Source: Mycobacterium sp. EPa45 (GTDB lineage: Bacteria; Actinomycetota; Actinomycetes; Mycobacteriales; Mycobacteriaceae). Taken from it: a DNA stretch of 64,000 nucleotides. Both the position numbers and the translations under genes were made by a program. The stretch covers positions 1,922,001 through 1,986,000 of the forward strand of contig NZ_CP011773.1 in assembly GCF_001021385.1 (NCBI RefSeq), written 5' to 3'. This document shows, piece by piece, positions 27,287-35,367 of the stretch. Under the pieces are notes generated by a model. That model saw nothing but the letters and a program-made list of their open reading frames with translations. It did not search any database and was not told the DNA's origin. Position 1 is the stretch's first letter. Each line of letters begins with the position of its first letter.

Positions 27287-27709
27287 TCAATTTGCAGCAC
27301 CGTCAGTTTCGTCATCGACCAGGTCATGGCGAACGACGCGCACACGTCCATGCGGGAGGCAAGCCATGTAGCCATGCCGTTTGCCGTACAGCTCCCACGC
27401 CGTCTCGTGGCTGTCGGGATCGACATCGATGCAATGCCCGCGGGAGAAGCCCAAATGCAGCGCCCCCTCGTCATCGCACCAGGCCCGTGTGCACACTGCG
27501 CCGGCCAAATCGAGTAGTGGACGCTCCTGAGCCGACACCCGGGCGGGATCGATAAGCACTTCTTCGGACGGATGCGACCCGATCGCCGGCAAGGTCAGCC
27601 TCATGGGCCGCGCGATGACGAGTTCGTTGTAGTCGTCGAGACTCAGAACCAGGCCTTCTCGCAACGAAACTCGCTGGACGGTGCGCTGTTCGATCCACTG
27701 CGTATGCAT
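27287..27709 (-). CDS. DUF6188-family protein
   Basis: 140 residues from the ATG at complement 27709, with AGGAG 6 bp upstream. The pattern IEQRTVQRVSLREGLVLSLDDYNELVIARPMRLT, then LLDLAGAVCTRAWCDDEGALHLGFSRG and HETAWELYGKRHGYMACLPHG, is that of DUF6188, a small beta-rich family common in actinobacteria and of unknown function. It lies 115 bp upstream of mmpL in the same direction. Each gene has its own copy of the same 18-bp operator-like sequence, so the two are probably coregulated. Confidence 0.72.
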   Translation of the reverse strand: MHTQWIEQRTVQRVSLREGLVLSLDDYNELVIARPMRLTLPAIGSHPSEEVLIDPARVSAQERPLLDLAGAVCTRAWCDDEGALHLGFSRGHCIDVDPDSHETAWELYGKRHGYMACLPHGRVRVVRHDLVDDETDGAAN

Positions 27710-27756
27710 GTCGGTCTCCTGTTCAACACTCCGATGTGTTGTATTTATGGTACTGC

Positions 27757-27774
27757 TAGTATCGGAGCGATACC
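27757..27774. promoter_or_regulatory. probable operator of the DUF6188 gene
   Basis: TAGTATCGGAGCGATACC, containing the dyad GTATCG-GAG-CGATAC (27759-27773). It lies 48 bp before the DUF6188 start and matches the mmpL site at 16 of 18 positions. Confidence 0.55.
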
Positions 27775-27887
27775 AGAAGGTCCTATTTTGCAGCTCGTGG
27801 GTGCGGCGGTGGTGCTGTGCATTTTGCTGCGACGGGCACGGCGGGCAACTTCGAGCAAACGAGTCGTTGGGGACCATTCGTCAAGGG

Positions 27888-28058
27888 GTGCGTTCCTTGT
27901 CGGATCCCGCAGCGACCGCGCTATTGGCGTTCGGCATTCTCGTGACCTGGCCGACCGTCGCTTACATCAGCACGCGCCCCTGGGCGTCGCGTGTCCTGGT
28001 GACTGCATGCCACGACCCGGCCGAGCTTGAACGTGCCCGGGACAAGCTCTCCCTCTAG
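27888..28058 (+). CDS. possible small membrane protein
   Basis: Up to 56 residues (GTG at 27888, or TTG at 27897 with AAGGGG about 9 bp upstream). One clear hydrophobic helix (ATALLAFGILVTWPTVAYIS) is followed by a basic/acidic tail ending in HDPAELERARDKLSL. It is convergent with the alpha/beta hydrolase. There is no family match, but the helix-plus-tail design suggests a real short membrane protein more than chance. Low confidence. Confidence 0.35.
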   Translation: MRSLSDPAATALLAFGILVTWPTVAYISTRPWASRVLVTACHDPAELERARDKLSL

Positions 28059-28064
28059 CTCGAT

Positions 28065-28979
28065 TTAGACAACCTCGTCGAGGAAATCGATGACGGCTTC
28101 GGAGAACGCGTCGTTGTCGTCTCCAGCGATCATGTGACCAGCGTCGGTCACGTCCACCGTGCGCGCGTGCGGCACGAGGTCGACGAAGTCGTTCACTGTC
28201 TCCTCCGACACCACGTCCGACAACAGCCCCCGCACAAGAAGCGTAGGAGCAGATACCTGCCGTGCGCCGTCGATCAACACCATGCTCATCCGGTCGAACT
28301 CCGCTGCGCCCTCATCTGGATTACCTTGCAGGAAGCCAAAATTCGACGCCACAAAGGCCGGATCCCACCGCCATACCCAACGGTCGTCGGCGCGCTGCTG
28401 CAAGACCTTCCGTAGTCCGTCGAGGCTGCTTGGCTTCGATCTGTGTGGGTTGTACGCGGCGATAACCTCGGCGGCAGACTCAAGATCGGCGAAACCGTCG
28501 GGGTGCGCCGCCATGAATGCGACGACGCGCCGTGCGCCCTGCATCTCCATGCGTGGAGTGATGTCCACCAGCACCACGGCGTCCCACAGGTCAGGTGATG
28601 CGAGTAGGTGAGTGCCCAGGATCGTCAGACCGCCGAGGGAAGCTCCAATGGCCACAACAGGGTGCCCACCTGCCGCGTGCGAACGCACCGCGAGCAGGTC
28701 GCCGCCGAGTCGATCAAGGTCATAGCGGCCATCCGGGTCCCAGTCACTATCCCCGTGTCCGCGCGCATCGTAGGCCGCCGCGAGGTAGCCGCGTGCGTGT
28801 AAGCGCTGCGCTGTCGCATCCCACGCATGACGGCTTTGGCCTCCTCCGTGTAGCAGCAATACGGCTGCCCGCGGCTTCGCGCACGGATACAGGTCGACCG
28901 CCAAGGAGACTCCGTCGGTGGTGGGCACTCGCTGGAGGACAGGTCTTACCCTGCGCCGCCTGCCGAGCCCGGGGGACAT
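28065..28979 (-). CDS. alpha/beta hydrolase
   Basis: 304 residues from the ATG at complement 28979, which overlaps the stop of the upstream thioesterase. The fold is evident: oxyanion strand AAVLLLHGGGQSRHAW, YLAAAYDARGHGDSDW, nucleophile elbow AIGASLGGLTIL (Ser), acid in LVRGLLSDVVSEE (Asp) and catalytic His in VTDAGHMIAGDDN. It hydrolyses an ester, lactone or C-C bond of unknown identity; in mycobacteria such enzymes often act on lipids or ring-cleavage products. It is cotranscribed with the thioesterase at 28979. Confidence 0.88.
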   Translation of the reverse strand: MSPGLGRRRRVRPVLQRVPTTDGVSLAVDLYPCAKPRAAVLLLHGGGQSRHAWDATAQRLHARGYLAAAYDARGHGDSDWDPDGRYDLDRLGGDLLAVRSHAAGGHPVVAIGASLGGLTILGTHLLASPDLWDAVVLVDITPRMEMQGARRVVAFMAAHPDGFADLESAAEVIAAYNPHRSKPSSLDGLRKVLQQRADDRWVWRWDPAFVASNFGFLQGNPDEGAAEFDRMSMVLIDGARQVSAPTLLVRGLLSDVVSEETVNDFVDLVPHARTVDVTDAGHMIAGDDNDAFSEAVIDFLDEVV

Positions 28980-29422
28980 CACGAGGCCGCCTTCTGGCCC
29001 ACAACAGTCACAGTGCCCTGGGCAGCGCACACAGCCCGCCCGTCGTTGGTAATATCGATTCTCGCGACACCGCTGCTCTTCCCGAGCGAGATGATCTCGG
29101 CTACCGCGACGCACGTGCCGCTGGACACCGGTCGGAGTAGGTTCAGCTTGAATTCGGTGGTCGCAACCCAGGATCCGGCAGGAATGACGGGATAGAACAC
29201 GACGCCGAGACAGTGGTCAACGAGCGCCGACAGACAGCCACCGTGCAACGAGCCGAAGGGCGTCTTTAAGTCGTCCCGGGCGTCCATCTCGACGACGAGG
29301 CGTCCCGCTAAGAAATCGGTATGACGAAATCCTAAGTAGCCAGCCAGGCCGCCGGCCGTCAACGCCGCCCCTTTTAACTGGTTGGCGACCTGCGCGTCGA
29401 ATGCGGCGAAGTTCGCGGACAT
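28979..29422 (-). CDS. PaaI-type hotdog thioesterase
   Basis: 147 residues. The active-site segment is TPFGSLHGGCLSALVDHCLGVVFYPVI (HGG plus Asp on the next helix); ATTEFKLNLLRPVSSGTCVAVAEI is the conserved strand pair. It cleaves acyl-CoA. The ATG at complement 29422 has GAGGAGAGG 5 bp upstream and is preferred over a GTG two codons earlier. Its stop overlaps the alpha/beta hydrolase start, so the two probably act in the same pathway. Confidence 0.87.
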   Translation of the reverse strand: MSANFAAFDAQVANQLKGAALTAGGLAGYLGFRHTDFLAGRLVVEMDARDDLKTPFGSLHGGCLSALVDHCLGVVFYPVIPAGSWVATTEFKLNLLRPVSSGTCVAVAEIISLGKSSGVARIDITNDGRAVCAAQGTVTVVGQKAAS

Positions 29423-29480
29423 GTTCACCTCTCCTCGGTGTGGGGGCTGGTGTTTGAGACACTACGCCTGACTTGTTACA

Positions 29481-30131
29481 TCACGTTGCGTCTTGGCCAG
29501 AGACGATTGCGGGTAGAAGAAGACGTTGCAGATAGGTGCGCAGTCCGTCTCTGCTTCGATCCCTTGGGCCACGAACGGTGAGCAGACTCAGCACGGTGCG
29601 AAGTATCCATTCCGCGGCGTCATCAACGGAGACCCCGGGCGCCAACTGGTTCCAGTGCGTCGCGAAGAGAGGCCGAAGAAACTCGGTGACGAGTTCGAAA
29701 AGCATGGTCGATGTTCCCTCGGCAAGGCCCACACCCGCGAGTTCACGATCGCTGCCGAATAGGACGCCGATGATGGGCCTTCGGCGGGCCGCAATCACAG
29801 TGTGATCGATGAAATCAACGATCGCAGAACCTAAGTCACTATGGCCGGACAACCGCGGTTCCATCCGGCGTAGGTATTCTTCGGTGGCGCGAATGATGAC
29901 CCCAGAGATCACGGCCTCGCGACTCGCGAAGTACCGGTAAACCGTCGCCCGTGACACACCGGCATTTCTGGCGATGTCCTCCATAGTGGTGCCTGCGAGA
30001 CCCTGCACCTCAAGGCAGCGCTCAGCGGCGTCGAGCAATCGGTCGCGCCCTGATCTCCCATCCGCCGCAGCGGACGCGCCCCAGCGCAATGACTTTGTCG
30101 CCACGTGATCAGTATGCACACGACTCAGCAC
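29481..30131 (-). CDS. TetR-family regulator
   Basis: 216 residues. The helix-turn-helix reads RDRLLDAAERCLEVQGLAGTTMEDIARNAGVSRATVYRYFASREAVISGV (about residues 29-78). The C-terminal domain resembles the TetR_C group with IIGVLFGSDRELAGVG. It lies upstream of, and in the same direction as, the thioesterase/hydrolase pair, 58 bp away, and may be part of that transcript as a local repressor. The start is uncertain within the first 20 residues. Confidence 0.86.
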   Translation of the reverse strand: MLSRVHTDHVATKSLRWGASAAADGRSGRDRLLDAAERCLEVQGLAGTTMEDIARNAGVSRATVYRYFASREAVISGVIIRATEEYLRRMEPRLSGHSDLGSAIVDFIDHTVIAARRRPIIGVLFGSDRELAGVGLAEGTSTMLFELVTEFLRPLFATHWNQLAPGVSVDDAAEWILRTVLSLLTVRGPRDRSRDGLRTYLQRLLLPAIVSGQDAT

Positions 30132-30423
30132 TACGCGATCAACTATGCAACAGAGTTTCTAATCTGTCTCAGATAAAGGCACTCCTGGGCCCCTGAGAGG
30201 GGCCCCGCCTGACCACGAGCGTGGTTGTTCGCGGCACCGTTCTCTGCTGGGACCACTTTGGGGCCAAACGGCTTGCGCGATGCCGAACGGCGTGCGCGTC
30301 CGTCAATGTCACGAGCTGCCCTGAAACCATTACAACTGCTGCTGAACTGCGAAAACGTGCCACCGCCGCTTCCCGGGGGTCGCGTGGTCCTACGTAACAC
30401 GGGCCGCTTAGATGCGACCTCGC

Positions 30424-30801
30424 CTAGCCGTCGGTGTCGGTAACCTGTTCAGCGGAAACAACTTTCAGCAGTTTGTCGCGGGCGGCGCAAAGCCCATCTA
30501 ATGCTGAATTGAAGTCAAGCGCGGCATCGGCCAGCGAGGCGCGGCCGGCTGGATGACCGTGTGCCGCCAGCACCCGTGCTGCATATCGGAGATCGGTCGT
30601 GTAATGAATGAGGTCCACGATGTAGCGGGTGGTCGCGGTCGGCGCCGCGCCTTGAGGGCGCTGGAGGTTGCTGGACATCAGGCTTGTCCAGTCTGCGATT
30701 GCGCGGCGGTCGAAACTGTACAGCCCCTCGAGCATCCAACGTCGCCACCGGGCTGGACGGCCGCTACGAGCACCGGAAGGAAGCGGTGAGGAAGCCATCA
30801 A
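30424..30801 (-). CDS. hypothetical protein
   Basis: Up to 125 residues; a likely core start is MLEGLYSFDRRAIADW at about residue 23. The remainder (TRYIVDLIHYTTDLRYAARVLAAHG, SLADAALDFNSALDGLCAARDKLLKVV) is predicted alpha-helical with regular heptad-like spacing. No family is recognised. It is the last gene of element A before its right attachment site. Confidence 0.5.
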   Translation of the reverse strand: MMASSPLPSGARSGRPARWRRWMLEGLYSFDRRAIADWTSLMSSNLQRPQGAAPTATTRYIVDLIHYTTDLRYAARVLAAHGHPAGRASLADAALDFNSALDGLCAARDKLLKVVSAEQVTDTDG

Positions 30802-31115
30802 TCGAGCCTAAGAGCTCACCCAGCGTTTTTCTGGGCCCATAAGCAGCGGTCTGAAGCGGCAATCGCCCCGTAAGCCGACCTTTGCCCACCGACGCCGAGA
30901 CGCCTGTTGTCACGAGACCCCGGCGGCGGTCGCGACGCGCAGCTGGTCGGCTGCCACCCTCCATTTCCGAAGTGTCTGGCCCGCTGATCGGCCGAGTAAA
31001 GAGCGCCTTCGGCGCGACTTCGTCGTGGCTTCGCCACCCTTGACACAACCGATCGCAGCGACAGGACGGCCGCATGGGGAGCGGCCCGTTAGTGGCACCG
31101 CTTTTACGAGGCGAG

Positions 31116-31150
31116 TGACGACAGTTTTGACGACAACGCTGACGACAGTT
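31116..31150 (+). promoter_or_regulatory. integrase arm-type sites, right end of element A
   Basis: Three direct repeats at 31116-31126 (TGACGACAGTT), 31128-31138 (TGACGACAACG) and 31140-31150 (TGACGACAGTT), each 12 bp apart, ending 70 bp before the core. The layout is the same as at 41355-41389. Confidence 0.68.
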
Positions 31151-31220
31151 GCTGCCTCAACGACGTCCCCTACACGACAACTTGCGACCTATCGTGCCTG
31201 GTCACGGACTCTGCCCGCTC

Positions 31221-31269
31221 CTGGCAGTGTGGGGGTCAGGGGTTCGAATCCCCTTAGCTCCACCAGGCA
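31221..31269 (+). repeat. internal attachment core (attR of A / attL of B)
   Basis: 49 bp identical to 7785-7833. The 5' half of the tRNA is absent, so this is not a tRNA gene. An inverted copy of the core's last bases (TGCCTGGT against ACCAGGCA) lies about 20 bp to its left, as at the third core. Confidence 0.88.
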
Positions 31270-31302
31270 CGACAGACTCGGTTCGTTGATCAGCTGGCTG
31301 TT

Positions 31303-31313
31303 TGACCACAATT
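31303..31313 (+). promoter_or_regulatory. diverged arm-type site, left end of element B
   Basis: TGACCACAATT, two changes from TGACGACAGTT, starting 33 bp after the core; the equivalent site in element A starts 34 bp after its core. The sequence between (ACAG-ACTCG...CTGTTTGACC) is alignable with that of element A. Confidence 0.45.
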
Positions 31314-31414
31314 CGTTGCCGGCCGATCCGGCGCATACGCGGCAAATCTGGCCGGTGAGCCGGCCACTAGCAGGACTCGCACAGACCAACGGCAACCCGG
31401 CCGATTTTGGTACG

Positions 31415-32011
31415 TCAGGGTTGCCGGTTGATCAGGTCGATGATTGCCCGTTGGGCTTCACCGACTTCGAGTGGCAGTGTGGCGAACATTTCGGCGATCA
31501 TCATCGCGACCGGCGTCGTCCACAGCAGCATGCCCAGTGCCGCAGCGTTCTGGCCGCCATGGCTGGTTTCCAGCCGTTGGGTCACACTCGCGAGGGCCGC
31601 ACCCAGTCGCTCCATGTGTCGGCTATCGAGGCCGGAACGCAGCTCTTTGGTGGATATAAGGATCTCGAGACCGGCCATTGCTTTGGGGTTGGCGAATGCT
31701 TCCCAGGCGCCGCGCACCAAGTCGCTGGTGTCGATCGGCTGGTCGGGGTCGGACAACGCTTCGAGAGAGGCGACCAGGCGATCGACGGCGTCGTCGATGA
31801 CTGCGATCAGCAGGCCGTCGCGGTCGCCAAAGTGATGCTGGATGACGCCCCATGTCACACCGGCGCGTTCGATGATGTGACGTGCGCTCGCGGCTGAATA
31901 TCCTTCTTCGCGGATGCAGCGGACCGTCTCGTCGATGAGGCGTTCACGAGTGCGGTCACCGCGTTCGCGACGGCCGGTGGTGGGACGGTCGGGACTCCTG
32001 CGTGCATTCAT
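31415..32011 (-). CDS. TetR-family regulator of element B
   Basis: 198 residues. The helix-turn-helix is RERLIDETVRCIREEGYSAASARHIIERAGVTWGVIQHHFGDRDGLL (about residues 22-68). The WGVIQHHFG pattern is typical of the TetR group near mycobacterial lipid-uptake loci. It is divergent from the membrane protein and mce operon, with 282 bp between starts, and is the obvious candidate for their local regulator. No palindrome in the gap stands out to me. Confidence 0.85.
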   Translation of the reverse strand: MNARRSPDRPTTGRRERGDRTRERLIDETVRCIREEGYSAASARHIIERAGVTWGVIQHHFGDRDGLLIAVIDDAVDRLVASLEALSDPDQPIDTSDLVRGAWEAFANPKAMAGLEILISTKELRSGLDSRHMERLGAALASVTQRLETSHGGQNAAALGMLLWTTPVAMMIAEMFATLPLEVGEAQRAIIDLINRQP

Positions 32012-32293
32012 TGCCGTCCCTGCCTAGCGTGTCGCCTCATCCCTAGCACATTAGGACACCGGTGCTCGTCGACCGATTGCGTAGGCGTGCTACCCGTGCG
32101 TGTTGACGCTTGCCTTTCAAACATGGCATGTGCCATGCTAGCGAAGAGGCGGGTGCCGGCCGGGTCGAACATCAATCGTCAAGCTAAAGCAGCGGGTCCA
32201 TCGGCACTTGCTACTGAATGTGGCTGCTGCCAGTGGAGCTTCGTCGAGCTCGTCTCCGGCAGGCAAATCCGGCGCGGGCATGGAGGCACGACG

Positions 32294-33055
32294 GTGACAG
32301 AGACGATTCCTCACGATGGCAAACGCGATTCGTCGACGAGGCGGGGACTGTCCGTACTGCAGAAGTCTCTTTTCGGCGTTCTGGCGTTCTTCTTCGTCAT
32401 CCACATCTTCTTCTGGTACCTCGAATACCGTGTTGGGGTATCGCATGTCGTCGCCTCAACAACGTTGGTGGTGTTCGTCGTCGGCTGCTTCGTGACGACA
32501 CTGGTCCTTCCGTGGCTACCCCTTCCGGGGCAGCGGGATTGGACGCGGGCGCAGCGACTAAGTGCGATGGTCATCGTGTGGGTGTTCATCGCCCTGATAC
32601 CACGGTTTATCTGGGAACTGCCGTGGCTCTTGTTCTTCAACGAGATCCGAACGGGCGTCGAAAATGGCGCGCTCTGGACTTATATGTGGTCGCCGATCCT
32701 CCTGGGCGGTGACGCACGGTATTTGAATGGTGATCCGCTCATCGTGGTTTTGGAGTGGATCGCGTTCTTCATCGGTTTGTTCGAGGCGTATGCGATGGTG
32801 CAGTTCTTCCGAAATGGCAAGCGATTTACCAGCACTCAGCTGTCCTTCATCATGGGCGGCATGATCGTGGAGGTCACGCTGCCTGCCGTCTACTTCGGTG
32901 TGGAGATCGCGAACAACATGCAGAGCATGACCAGCCCGGTCGAGATGTGGATCAAGTTCGTGGTCCTGAACCTGTTGTGGTGCACCATGCCGCTGGTCAC
33001 CTATTTCTGGGGCGTCCGCAGACTGACGCGCCAAGACTTCGCCGTTGCTTTCTAG
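32294..33055 (+). CDS. polytopic membrane protein, possibly emopamil-binding-protein-like
   Basis: 253 residues from the GTG at 32294, which has GGAGG 7 bp upstream. Five to six hydrophobic segments are seen: VLAFFFVIHIFFWYL, TTLVVFVVGCFVTTLVLPW, VIVWVFIALIPRFIWELPWLLFF, VVLEWIAFFIGLFEAYAMVQFF, MGGMIVEVTLPAVYFGV and KFVVLNLLWCTMPLVTYFW. The pattern IPRFIWELPWLLFF and polar residues buried in the helices recall the EXPERA/emopamil-binding sterol-isomerase fold, but this is only a resemblance. It takes the place where yrbEA/yrbEB would stand in a normal mce operon; it is not a YrbE permease. Confidence 0.7.
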   Translation: MTETIPHDGKRDSSTRRGLSVLQKSLFGVLAFFFVIHIFFWYLEYRVGVSHVVASTTLVVFVVGCFVTTLVLPWLPLPGQRDWTRAQRLSAMVIVWVFIALIPRFIWELPWLLFFNEIRTGVENGALWTYMWSPILLGGDARYLNGDPLIVVLEWIAFFIGLFEAYAMVQFFRNGKRFTSTQLSFIMGGMIVEVTLPAVYFGVEIANNMQSMTSPVEMWIKFVVLNLLWCTMPLVTYFWGVRRLTRQDFAVAF

Positions 33056-33163
33056 GCCGTTGGATTCCTTTTGGCTCAGTTGGAAGCGATCCGGTGAAAT
33101 GCCTTGTAGCGCAGAAGTAATCGGTGGAGTAAGGACTTCGAGCGTATTGGTTTCAGGTAGTCG

Positions 33164-34348
33164 ATGAGGTCGTATGCGCGCCCGGTGGCTGGTTTGGCGA
33201 TGGTGGTGGCCATCGTGGGCATTGTGATCGTGGCGGCGGGGATGTTCCGCGGCAGTTTCGCTGACACGGTGCCACTGACGGTGCTTTCGCAGCGGGCGGG
33301 TTTGGTGATGAATCCGGACGCGAAGGTCAAACTGGTCGGTGTTCCGGTGGGTAATGTTGTGTCGATCGAAGACCGCCCCGACGGTCAGGCCGCCATCCTG
33401 CTGGCCATGGATCCGACTGAGCTGACACAAATTCCCGACAACGTCAGAGTCGACATTTCCTCGGCTACGGTCTTCGGGGCGAAATCGATTGACCTTGTTG
33501 CGCCGGCGAATCCATCGACGCAGAAGTTGCGGCCAGGGCAGGTGCTGACCGCAGAGCATGTGACGGTCGAATTCAACACCATTTTTCAGCAGCTGTCCTC
33601 GGTGCTATCGGCGATCCAGCCGGAGAAGCTCAACGAGACCCTGGGGGCGATCTCCTCGGCGTTCAACGGCCGCGGCCCGCAACTCGGGCGCACCCTGAGC
33701 GATTTCGACGCACTGCTGGCCAAACTCGAACCCAGCCTGCCCAATCTCGCCCACGACAGCGCAACAGCGCCCGAGGTGCTCAACGCCTACGCCGATGCCA
33801 GCCGCGATCTCGTCACCACGCTCGATGACGCGACCCACATCAGCCAGACGATCACCGAGGAACAGAACAGCCTGGATGCGTTCCTGGTCAGCACAATTGG
33901 GCTTGCCGACATCGGCAACGACGTCCTCGGATCGAACCGCGCGGGCATCAGCGACGTGTTCCGAGTGTTGGTGCCCACCACCGATTTGACCAACCAGTAT
34001 CACCAAGGCCTGAACTGCGGGATCGGCGCGCTGGCCGTGATCGCCTCGGGTCCACCGTTGGAGAAGCCGGGCATCACCGACTCCATCGGATTCCTGCTGG
34101 GCCGTGAACGGTACCGCTATCCGATGAATCTGCCCAAGGTCGCCGCCACCGGGGGGCCGCAGTGCACCTCGCTACCAAGAGTGCCATTCGACACCGGGCC
34201 ACCGTTCGTCGTCACCGATGTGGGAACTAACCAGGCCCAGTACGGCAATCAGGGCATCTTGCTGAACTCCGATGGGCTCAAGCAATTGCTCTTCGGGCCA
34301 TTGCCCGGACCTGCCCGCAACACCGCTCAGATCGGGGAACCAGGGTGA
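33164..34348 (+). CDS. mceA: MCE-family protein MceA
   Basis: 394 residues. One N-terminal helix (AGLAMVVAIVGIVIVAAGMF) precedes the MlaD domain (LTVLSQRAGLVMNPDAKVKLVGVPVGNVVSI...) and a long helical region (LFQ/IFQQLSSVLSAIQPEKLNETLGAI). It ends with the MceA-type C-terminal block (NCGIGALAVIASGPP, RYRYPMNLPKVAATGGPQC). MceA-F subunits assemble into the hexameric lipid tunnel across the mycobacterial periplasm. It is the first of six overlapping genes; the stop overlaps the mceB GTG start. Confidence 0.9.
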   Translation: MRSYARPVAGLAMVVAIVGIVIVAAGMFRGSFADTVPLTVLSQRAGLVMNPDAKVKLVGVPVGNVVSIEDRPDGQAAILLAMDPTELTQIPDNVRVDISSATVFGAKSIDLVAPANPSTQKLRPGQVLTAEHVTVEFNTIFQQLSSVLSAIQPEKLNETLGAISSAFNGRGPQLGRTLSDFDALLAKLEPSLPNLAHDSATAPEVLNAYADASRDLVTTLDDATHISQTITEEQNSLDAFLVSTIGLADIGNDVLGSNRAGISDVFRVLVPTTDLTNQYHQGLNCGIGALAVIASGPPLEKPGITDSIGFLLGRERYRYPMNLPKVAATGGPQCTSLPRVPFDTGPPFVVTDVGTNQAQYGNQGILLNSDGLKQLLFGPLPGPARNTAQIGEPG

Positions 34349-35367
34349 GCGGCACATGGGGAAACGTCCTGAAATTCGGTGCCTTCGGTGTCGTCATGGT
34401 CGTTCTGACCGCGTTTCTATTCATGATCTTCGGGCAGTACCGCACCGGTTCGACCAACGCCTACTCCGCAGTGTTCGTCGACGTATCGGGACTGAAAACC
34501 GGTGATTCAGTGCGAGCCGGCGGTCTACGTGTCGGCACCGTCGCCGATATCTCGATGCGGCCAGATCACACCGTGACGGTCGCGTTCGACGCTGACCGCA
34601 CCGTCGTGCTCAGCAGCGGCACCCGCGCCGCGGTGCGCTACCTCAACCTGGTGGGCGACCGATTCCTGGAACTCATCGACGGACCCGGCTCAGCCAGAGT
34701 GATGCAGCCCGGCTCGCAGATCCCCGCCGATCGGACTGCACCGGCGCTGGACCTCGATCAGCTATTGGGCGGTCTCAAGCCGGTCATCCAGGGCCTGAAT
34801 CCTCAAGATGTCAACGCATTGACCAACGCTCTGCTGCAGATCTTCCAGGGCCAGGGCGGCACTGTGGACTCGTTGCTGACCAAGACGGCATCGTTTTCCA
34901 ACGGGCTGGCCGACAACAACCAGATCATCGAAGCGCTCATCGACAACCTCAACGCCGTGATCGGCACTCTCGCCACCAGCGGAAGTCAGTTCGCCGATGC
35001 TATCGACCGTTTCCAGCGGTTGGTCTCCGAATTGGCCGCCCACCGTGACCCCATCGGTGAGGCCATCAACGCCCTCGACAGCGGCACAACATCGATCGCC
35101 GATCTGCTCGGACAGGCTCGCCCGCCGCTGGCCGGCACCATCGATCAACTGAGCCGCTTGGCACCCCTACTCGACGATCAGAAAGGCCTGCTCGACGGGG
35201 CACTGCAATCAGCCCCGGACAACTACCGCAAACTCGTCCGGCTGGGCGCTTACGGAAGTTGGATCAACTACTACATCTGCGAACTCACCGTCCGCGTCAC
35301 CGATCTGCAAAACCGGACCGCCGTCTTCCCGTTCATCAAACAAGACAACGGCAGGTGCGCCGAGTAA
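34345..35367 (+). CDS. mceB: MCE-family protein MceB
   Basis: 340 residues. The N-terminal helix (FGVVMVVLTAFLFMIFG) is followed by the MlaD domain (YSAVFVDVSGLKTGDSVRAGGLRVGTVADISM), then a helical region with QLLGGLKPVIQGLNPQDVNALTNALLQIFQGQGGT, a hallmark of MceB. It ends in the Cys-containing block ICELTVRVTDLQ. GTGA overlap with mceA and TAATG overlap with mceC show translational coupling. Confidence 0.9.
   Translation: MSGTWGNVLKFGAFGVVMVVLTAFLFMIFGQYRTGSTNAYSAVFVDVSGLKTGDSVRAGGLRVGTVADISMRPDHTVTVAFDADRTVVLSSGTRAAVRYLNLVGDRFLELIDGPGSARVMQPGSQIPADRTAPALDLDQLLGGLKPVIQGLNPQDVNALTNALLQIFQGQGGTVDSLLTKTASFSNGLADNNQIIEALIDNLNAVIGTLATSGSQFADAIDRFQRLVSELAAHRDPIGEAINALDSGTTSIADLLGQARPPLAGTIDQLSRLAPLLDDQKGLLDGALQSAPDNYRKLVRLGAYGSWINYYICELTVRVTDLQNRTAVFPFIKQDNGRCAE

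Larger units (their letters stand above)
7785..31269. mobile_element. element A: pSAM2-like AICE in tRNA-Ala, about 23.5 kb
   Basis: The segment is bounded by two identical 49-bp copies of the tRNA-Ala 3' half (7785-7833 and 31221-31269). Inside the ends lie arm-type TGACGACA repeats. It contains the actinomycete integrative and conjugative element core: integrase, excisionase, RepSA-type initiator, FtsK-type translocase, SCO3933-family protein, XRE regulator, Nudix and HD proteins (10742-17760). Between attL and the integrase is a broken ABC-3C locus, and right of the core is lipid-related cargo (17929-30801). All core genes appear intact except a possible N-terminal shift in the XRE gene, so mobility is plausible but untested. 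Confidence 0.8.
30802..31414. other. right end of element A / left end of element B
   Basis: 613 bp without a gene. The first 300 bp show no structure I can name. From 31116 come three arm-type repeats, then 70 bp, then the 49-bp core at 31221, then the left arm of element B at 31303. Frames crossing the core on both strands are shadows of the tRNA fragment. Confidence 0.7.

Noticed and set aside
31221..31269. tRNA-Ala-like sequence at 31221 and 41460 as extra tRNA genes
   Set aside because: Only the anticodon-loop-to-CCA half is present; the acceptor 5' strand, D arm and 5' anticodon stem are missing. They are attachment cores.
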